Of a stretch of 64,000 nt of DNA, positions 59,015 through 64,000 are shown in pieces. The DNA comes from Oryzias latipes (taxonomy: Eukaryota; Chordata; Actinopteri; Beloniformes; Adrianichthyidae). The notes under the pieces are model-generated. The model saw nothing but the letters and a program-made list of their open reading frames with translations. It ran no database searches and was not told the DNA's origin. Position numbers and translations under genes: made by a program. The stretch covers positions 23,895,371 to 23,959,370 of the forward strand of contig NC_019876.2 of NCBI RefSeq assembly GCF_002234675.1. The letters run 5' to 3'. The number at the start of each line of letters is the position of its first letter. Within the stretch, counting starts at the first letter, position 1.

Positions 59015-62000
59015 TCAATGTGAACATGTTTGCTGTGATATGAGCCAGTTTTTTAGGTTCTTTTTAAACAGAGTGTATGTGGTGATGTGTCTTATGATGT
59101 GAGGGACAGAGTTCCATTCTTGTGCTGCTGTTACAGAGAAGGCGCTTTGGCTGAAGGCACTTCTCCTCAGAGGAACTATACAGTCTTGTTGACCCGACCC
59201 TCGAGTCACTCTTTGGGATGATCTTATTTTAACAAACTGACTGAGTGGAGGGGATGATAGACCGTTAATGATTTTATAGAATAGGCATAGTTTTGTATAC
59301 TTAATGAAATTCTCCCAGCTTAACAGTTTGTGTTTTTGTAAAATGTCACAGTGATGATGTCTTATTGGTTTTCTATCCAGTACTTTAATTGTTTGTTTGT
59401 AAAGTGACTCCAGAGGTTTTAATGCTGATTTGTTTGCCTGTGACCATGTAGTGAGACAGTATGTCATGTGGGATAAAATCATTGCATGCATGAACATTGT
59501 GGCAGCTTGCAGTGACAAATTTGCCCTAATAAATCTAAAATTGGACAGGTTATACCTCACACGGTTACAAACTTTTTGAATTTGTGATTTAAAATTGAAT
59601 GTTGTATCAATTAAAATCCCAAGGTATTCAAACTTTTCAACAATGTCTATTTTCTTTCCTGCCACAAAAACATCAGCCAGAATATTTTTACGGTTTGTTT
59701 TGGAAAAGAACATTGCAACTGTTTTGTTTACATTGAGACATAGACTTGACTGCTCCAACCATTTTGCCACATGTCCCATCATTTCAGTGAGCTTCTCTGC
59801 CACATCAGATGTGTTATTGCCATGTGAATAAATGACAGTATCATCAGCATACATCTGAGTGTAGACATTTGAACAAACAGAGGGCAGATCATTGATGTAT
59901 AGTGAAAAAAGTAAAGGCCCTAGAATAGAACCTTGCGGGACACCTGTAGAGATAGGGAGAGGCGAGGAATGACAGTGATTTATCCTAACTGACTGGGATC
60001 TATTTGACAAATATGATTCTATCCATTTTATGGTACTAGAGGAGAAATTGAATTTGGTTAGTTTAGTCAGTAGCTTTTTATGATTTATAGTGTCAAATGC
60101 TTTTTTTAGATCAAGAAACACAGCCCCAACTACACCCCCCTTATCCAACAGCTGTTTTATGTTTTCTGTGAAAAAGCAGTTGGCTGTCTCTGTTGAGTGC
60201 AGAGCTCTAAAACCAAACTGCATTGGATGAAGAGAAAAAGATGTATTGTTGAGGTGTTCAATGATTTGTTGGGCAATAAGTTTTTCTGTGATCTTGGACA
60301 CTGTGGGTATGATACTGATGGGCCTGTAATTTGAAAGCAACATGGAGTCGCCATTTTTGTAGATAGGAATCACAACTGATGACTTCCATGCGCTTGGAAA
60401 TATGGATTCAGAGATTGATTGATTGAGAATAGTGGTCAAGGGAGATGTTAAGGATGAGCAGAGTTCTTTGAGCACAAAAGTATCCATACCGAATATGTCT
60501 TTTGTTCTGCTTGACTTAAGAGACATGATTGTTTGAGCGACTTCAGTTTCAGTGACAGTCATTAAGTTAAGTATAGGCTCTATCTTATTTATGGGACAAA
60601 CATGCAAATCATTAGCTTTAAAACGAGCAGCAATTAAGGAAACAGATTCAATGAAACCTCTGTTGAAGGCATCTGCAACTGTATCTGGATCATTAGTAGT
60701 TTGTCCATTTACCTTTATTTCTAAACCTTTTTTACATTTTGTGTCCTTTCCTTCAAGTTTTTGCAATTGGCTCCATGTTTTTTTGGAATCCCCTTTGGCA
60801 TTCTTAATTATTGTCAAGAAAAAATCTGCCTTGGCCTTCCGTATGCTTTTTACCACTTTATTTCTCAATGTTGTAAATAGATATCTTGAACTATGAGATT
60901 TACTTTTGATTGCATTTTTCAGTGCTAAATCCCTCTCTTTCATCAATTTTGTAATGTAGGAATTCATCCAGGGTAGCTGGTTTTTATTTTGTTTGATTTT
61001 GATTCTTGAACTGAAGCTTTTAATTGTTTCTTTAAGTGTTTTTGTGAATAATTCACAGTCCCTTTCACAATCAGTTTTCTTTAATATCTGATTCCAGTTG
61101 GTTTGATCAACAGCATTCTTAAAATCCTCCTTTATTTTTTTTGGGATCCCAATGAAGTCGTGTTCTGTGGCAGAAAAATTAAATCTTTTCTTTGATAGCT
61201 TTCTAACTACCAGGAGGAGATTATGGTCAGAGAGGCCAGCTAACATGTTGTATGTCTTAGTTATTCTTTCTGGACGGTTGCTAAAAAATAAATCTATCTG
61301 AGTGCTGCTTGAGTTGGTAATTCTTGTTGGGCCCTTAATTAATTGCACAAGATCAAATTTGTCAGTCACCCGCTTTAGATTTTTTCTTGCTGATGTATCC
61401 TCCCAGTTTATATTAAAATCCCCCAAAATCACAATTTCCTTACTTAGGTTACAGTTTTTGAGTAGCCTTTCAAACTGTTCATAAAATGCACCATCTGATG
61501 AGGGGGGACGGTAAATCACAATAATTGTGAATGACATTTGTGGAGACAGTATAACATTAAGGCCTAGGCATTCCAGTGCATGGGCATCAGGCCAAACAAT
61601 TTCCCTGCACTGAATACTGTCCTTAATATAAACCATGACTCCACCACCCTTTGCACCCTCCCTGTCTTTCCTGAACAGTTTGTAGCCCAGGATAGTAAGT
61701 GCTGCAGAGGGGGCATTTTGATGAAGCCAGCTCTCAGACAGACAGAGGTAATCAAGATTTGAATCAAGCAGTAAGTGTTTTATCTGTTCAGTTTTTGACA
61801 TGATGCTTCTAATGTTTAAATGTCCACCTAAAATCCCTCTGGGCTTAGATCTAGAATCCCACACTATTTTTGAGTAACTGACAGTTCGAAAAAATGACCA
61901 TTTCCGGTTTTTGGCGATCCCCGGATTCAGTTGCTTCCTGTTTACATCGTGCGTTGCCATGGTGACTGAGTGACCGTGAAGTGAAGTTTGAGGAAAAGTT

Positions 62001-62722
62001 TGTTGTCGTTGCCAGTCTGGATCTTGTTTCTTGGTCCTATATAATATTGAGTTTGAAGCGCGCTGTTGAACCTTTGACTCCGGACTGCCGCGATGCTGCG
62101 ATGCTCCGACACACGCCCCGGGATCCCGCGCTGCCACAAGCCTCCCGCCGCCGGACCACCCTGGCACCGCGCCTTCCAAGCCATCGCCCCCGGCTCCCCA
62201 GACAAGCAGCTCAAGCGCAGTTGATGTTGGTGGTAGAGGATTCAGCTGGTTAGCATGGCGTACCAAAGCACACGAGGGTGCAGAAGAGCATACCTGTAAG
62301 GTAGGAGCGATGCGTGTAGCCGCCGCTGCACGGTTAGCTTTTCCTGATGTCCCGGTGATCGGGCCTGGGCATGGGTGGATGTCCCCGGATAACATCAAGC
62401 AGATTGTAATGATAAGTCCAGTGGCAGATACAGATTTTGTTACCGCTGTTGTACTAGTCCGGTTGCTGATCTTGTAGAGTGACGGATAAACGAACGTCGT
62501 AGCCAGTGCGTGGGTCCCAAAGCCAATACTTGTTTTTGCCATTACTAAATTCATTTGTTTACAGCTCACAGCCATATAATGTTTGGTCGAATTATTTAGA
62601 GAATGGAACAATCGAGCTCTGTTGTCCACTCTCCATTGAGGTTCACTTAAAGGCTTCAACAAGTTTGAGAGTATACAGTAAATTAGGAGCGTCGTGATTA
62701 TGCCTGTCCCTCCGGCCGCCAT
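59015..62722 (-). CDS. LINE ORF2-type polyprotein: 2A-like leader, APE endonuclease, reverse transcriptase
   Basis: An uninterrupted frame of 1235 codons from the ATG inside the YY1-like motif (an upstream in-frame ATG would add 11). The first 120 residues have two hydrophobic stretches and end in SGDIHPCPGP, a 2A-like motif (62360-62383) with Cys where Asn is canonical. APE endonuclease follows from about residue 300: LNIRSI, LSESWL, YRPPSS, GDFNINW, SDHN. RT then has NYRPISIIP, FLDLKKAFDTINH, GVPQGSILGPLLF and MYADDTVIY (59840-59851). All catalytic boxes look intact, so the copy could be young or active. It drives retrotransposition; no link to the receptor genes. Confidence 0.85.
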   Translation of the reverse strand: MAAGGTGIITTLLIYCILSNLLKPLSEPQWRVDNRARLFHSLNNSTKHYMAVSCKQMNLVMAKTSIGFGTHALATTFVYPSLYKISNRTSTTAVTKSVSATGLIITICLMLSGDIHPCPGPITGTSGKANRAAAATRIAPTLQVCSSAPSCALVRHANQLNPLPPTSTALELLVWGAGGDGLEGAVPGWSGGGRLVAARDPGACVGASQHRGSPESKVQQRASNSILYRTKKQDPDWQRQQTFPQTSLHGHSVTMATHDVNRKQLNPGIAKNRKWSFFRTVSYSKIVWDSRSKPRGILGGHLNIRSIMSKTEQIKHLLLDSNLDYLCLSESWLHQNAPSAALTILGYKLFRKDREGAKGGGVMVYIKDSIQCREIVWPDAHALECLGLNVILSPQMSFTIIVIYRPPSSDGAFYEQFERLLKNCNLSKEIVILGDFNINWEDTSARKNLKRVTDKFDLVQLIKGPTRITNSSSTQIDLFFSNRPERITKTYNMLAGLSDHNLLLVVRKLSKKRFNFSATEHDFIGIPKKIKEDFKNAVDQTNWNQILKKTDCERDCELFTKTLKETIKSFSSRIKIKQNKNQLPWMNSYITKLMKERDLALKNAIKSKSHSSRYLFTTLRNKVVKSIRKAKADFFLTIIKNAKGDSKKTWSQLQKLEGKDTKCKKGLEIKVNGQTTNDPDTVADAFNRGFIESVSLIAARFKANDLHVCPINKIEPILNLMTVTETEVAQTIMSLKSSRTKDIFGMDTFVLKELCSSLTSPLTTILNQSISESIFPSAWKSSVVIPIYKNGDSMLLSNYRPISIIPTVSKITEKLIAQQIIEHLNNTSFSLHPMQFGFRALHSTETANCFFTENIKQLLDKGGVVGAVFLDLKKAFDTINHKKLLTKLTKFNFSSSTIKWIESYLSNRSQSVRINHCHSSPLPISTGVPQGSILGPLLFSLYINDLPSVCSNVYTQMYADDTVIYSHGNNTSDVAEKLTEMMGHVAKWLEQSSLCLNVNKTVAMFFSKTNRKNILADVFVAGKKIDIVEKFEYLGILIDTTFNFKSQIQKVCNRVRYNLSNFRFIRANLSLQAATMFMHAMILSHMTYCLTTWSQANKSALKPLESLYKQTIKVLDRKPIRHHHCDILQKHKLLSWENFIKYTKLCLFYKIINGLSSPPLSQFVKIRSSQRVTRGSGQQDCIVPLRRSAFSQSAFSVTAAQEWNSVPHIIRHITTYTLFKKNLKNWLISQQTCSH

Positions 62723-62725
62723 CTT
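62716..62725 (-). promoter_or_regulatory. YY1-like site at the LINE 5' end
   Basis: CCGCCATCTT on the plus strand, AAGATGGCGG on the element's strand, overlapping the ATG. The same motif sets the transcription start of mammalian L1 and occurs in translation-start elements. Confidence 0.5.
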
Positions 62726-62760
62726 CCCCAATTTTGATCCAATGCATAAAAACACAGGCT

Positions 62761-63331
62761 AAATAATTTGTCTTAAGTTTGGAAGTAGAAAAAAAGCAAA
62801 AATTAAATCCTTTGAAACCTCCACCTAGTTGAAATGGACAGGGGCATCTGTTATTTTTGGTCCTTCTTGGATGCTCTGAAGAGTCTGTTGACTCCAAAGG
62901 GTTAACAAGAAAAATACGGCCTTAAGAAATTAAACTTCAATGATCGTTTGAGGAACTGCAACATTTAGTATTTTCTAGGTTGGCTTTAATTTTGGTAGCA
63001 AAAGGTGATAATATGGGGGGGGAGGGGTACATCTAAACTTATTTCGAGTGTTTCAGTCTTCTCCAAGTCCATCTGTTAAAGAATCAATAATAATAATTGG
63101 ATTCAGGAAAATCCAGCATGGTTCTGTGTAAAGGTTCGTCTTTTGCATTGTGTTGAAAATTGCACATTGGTTAATATTCCAGTCATCTACCAGTGGGATT
63201 AGAACAAAGTGGCAGATTGGGAACAACAGCAACTCAGGCATGAAGTGTTTGATCACGTAAACTGACAGAGTGGGCCAAATGATCCTGAGTCAAATTGGGA
63301 GGGACAATTGTGTTTTGAAGTTGTTTTTCAG
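62761..63331. other. no gene recognised
   Basis: AT-rich spacer with short frames. Confidence 0.3.
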
Positions 63332-63508
63332 GGAATGGGGTTGGGGTTTTCCCAGTGAAAATAACTTTTAATAAGCAGGATATTGGACAATACAATGTTT
63401 CCTGCTTCGTCCGTCCTGTTCCAATTTGGCCATACAGCTATGAAGACAGTGGAAGAACTTGGCTGGTCTGCACAACAACCAGTCCAACATCAGAATCTGA
63501 GCTCACAG
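63332..63508 (+). CDS. possible Ig-receptor exon (partial gene, right edge)
   Basis: A pyrimidine-rich tract and CAG precede 63332; CACAG|GTGAGT follows 63508. The 177-base segment is open in phase 1 at both ends, as Ig exons are. It encodes QDIGQYNVSCF, SYEDSGRTWLVCTTT and SELTG; the EDSGxxxxVC stretch resembles the end of an Ig domain. At 59 residues it is short for a whole domain, so it may be a remnant or a half domain. No partner exons found within the window. Confidence 0.35.
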
Positions 63509-64000
63509 GTGAGTTTCTGGAAGAACAGTCATTCCAACAAACATTCTTGTACCGTGAGGAGACCTACAGAGGAGTTGGAGTTGTTAGGTAAGCACTGAGG
63601 CAGGTCACATCACATTTAAAGAAGTTCATAAATGTAGAAATAGAAATTTGAGGATCCTACTCCACCCTTTAAAGCTGAGTTTACCATTGAGATGATTTCT
63701 CTGACCCGCTTTCAGCTGTATTTAAGTCATGTCTCTTTCCAGTTTATCTGCTAGAAAGTTATCAGTATTCTGTACAGATCCATCCTAGATCAAAGTCCAT
63801 AGTATCTTCATCAGCGCTGTCCGTTTTTGTCCTCGGACTATGAAGCCTGCCTGCACCTTACTAGATACCTCTGCCACTTACTGCCGATCAGATTCTACCA
63901 CTCTCTTGACTCACAGACCCGGCCTTCTCTTGCATCAGTACTTCCACCTTAGAGTCTGAACTTTGCCTGCTCCTCATGATCACTGCCTCACCCTAGAGCA
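63509..64000. other. no gene recognised; repeat-like sequence
   Basis: From about 63740, CTGCCTGCACC, TTGACTCACAGACC and TTGCCTGCTCC give a pyrimidine-rich dispersed-repeat look similar to family R. Not assigned. Confidence 0.3.

Larger units (their letters stand above)
58719..62760 (-). mobile_element. near-full-length L2/CR1-like LINE
   Basis: Minus-strand order: YY1-like start, one long ORF (59015-62722), about 290 bp of 3' UTR, ending in a short repeat (GAATAA twice) near 58720-58732 after TGTTAAATAAAC. No polyA tail, as in L2/CR1. The 5' edge is placed just above the YY1-like site and may be a little off. Confidence 0.8.

Noticed and set aside
1-64000. CRISPR arrays, operons, bacterial or phage genes
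   Set aside because: None seen; direct repeats here are satellites or transposon parts and the genes have vertebrate introns.

Overview
The window looks like teleost nuclear DNA: vertebrate-type split genes with GT/AG introns and phase-1 Ig exons, CA/TA microsatellites, tRNA-derived SINEs and many fish-type transposons. The repeat mix recalls Oryzias (medaka) or a relative, but that is an inference from memory of repeat families and was not tested. No bacterial, organellar or viral gene set is present.

The unique genes are all immunoglobulin-superfamily receptors. (1) At 1-3653 (+) lies the 3' part of an Fc-receptor-like gene with an ITAM-like tail; its 5' end is outside the window. (2) Three apparently intact novel immune-type receptor (NITR) genes occur: NITR-A 23889-25372 (+), NITR-B 34425-35811 (+) and NITR-C 54905-56325 (-). 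Each has five exons: leader, V+I domains in one exon, TM, a short linker exon, and an ITIM exon. (3) A single-V CD300/pIgR-like receptor lies at 45727-47031 (-), six exons, 237 codons, no ITIM. (4) A possible further Ig-receptor exon lies at 63332-63508 (+). I read this as a piece of a teleost innate immune-receptor cluster. Inhibitory NITRs (ITIM plus ITIM-like tyrosine) sit beside a receptor with a possible activating tail.

The three NITRs have divergent V domains, nearly identical I domains and a shared proximal promoter. NITR-C has the front half of A and the back half of B, and it has lost the B-type exon 3 splice acceptor in favour of one 9 nt downstream.

The rest is mostly mobile DNA, often nested. 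It includes: four copies of a TTAA-flanked MITE (2342, 12719, 48011, 57697), one split by a 0.55-kb palindrome; a dead Harbinger (7020-8453); Penelope, RTE-like and other LINE fragments; hAT remnants and two hAT insertions with exact 8-bp duplications (42173-43049, 48926-50052), the second carrying a probable solo LTR; a 2.2-kb foldback element (37317-39541); a second foldback with 21-bp subterminal repeats (53071-54807); and one LINE with a long intact EN-RT reading frame (59015-62722, -) that starts at a YY1-like site and carries a degenerate 2A-like motif.

Exon boundaries were set by reading frame, phase and GT/AG signals by eye. No alignment or database search was run, so gene names are family-level calls.
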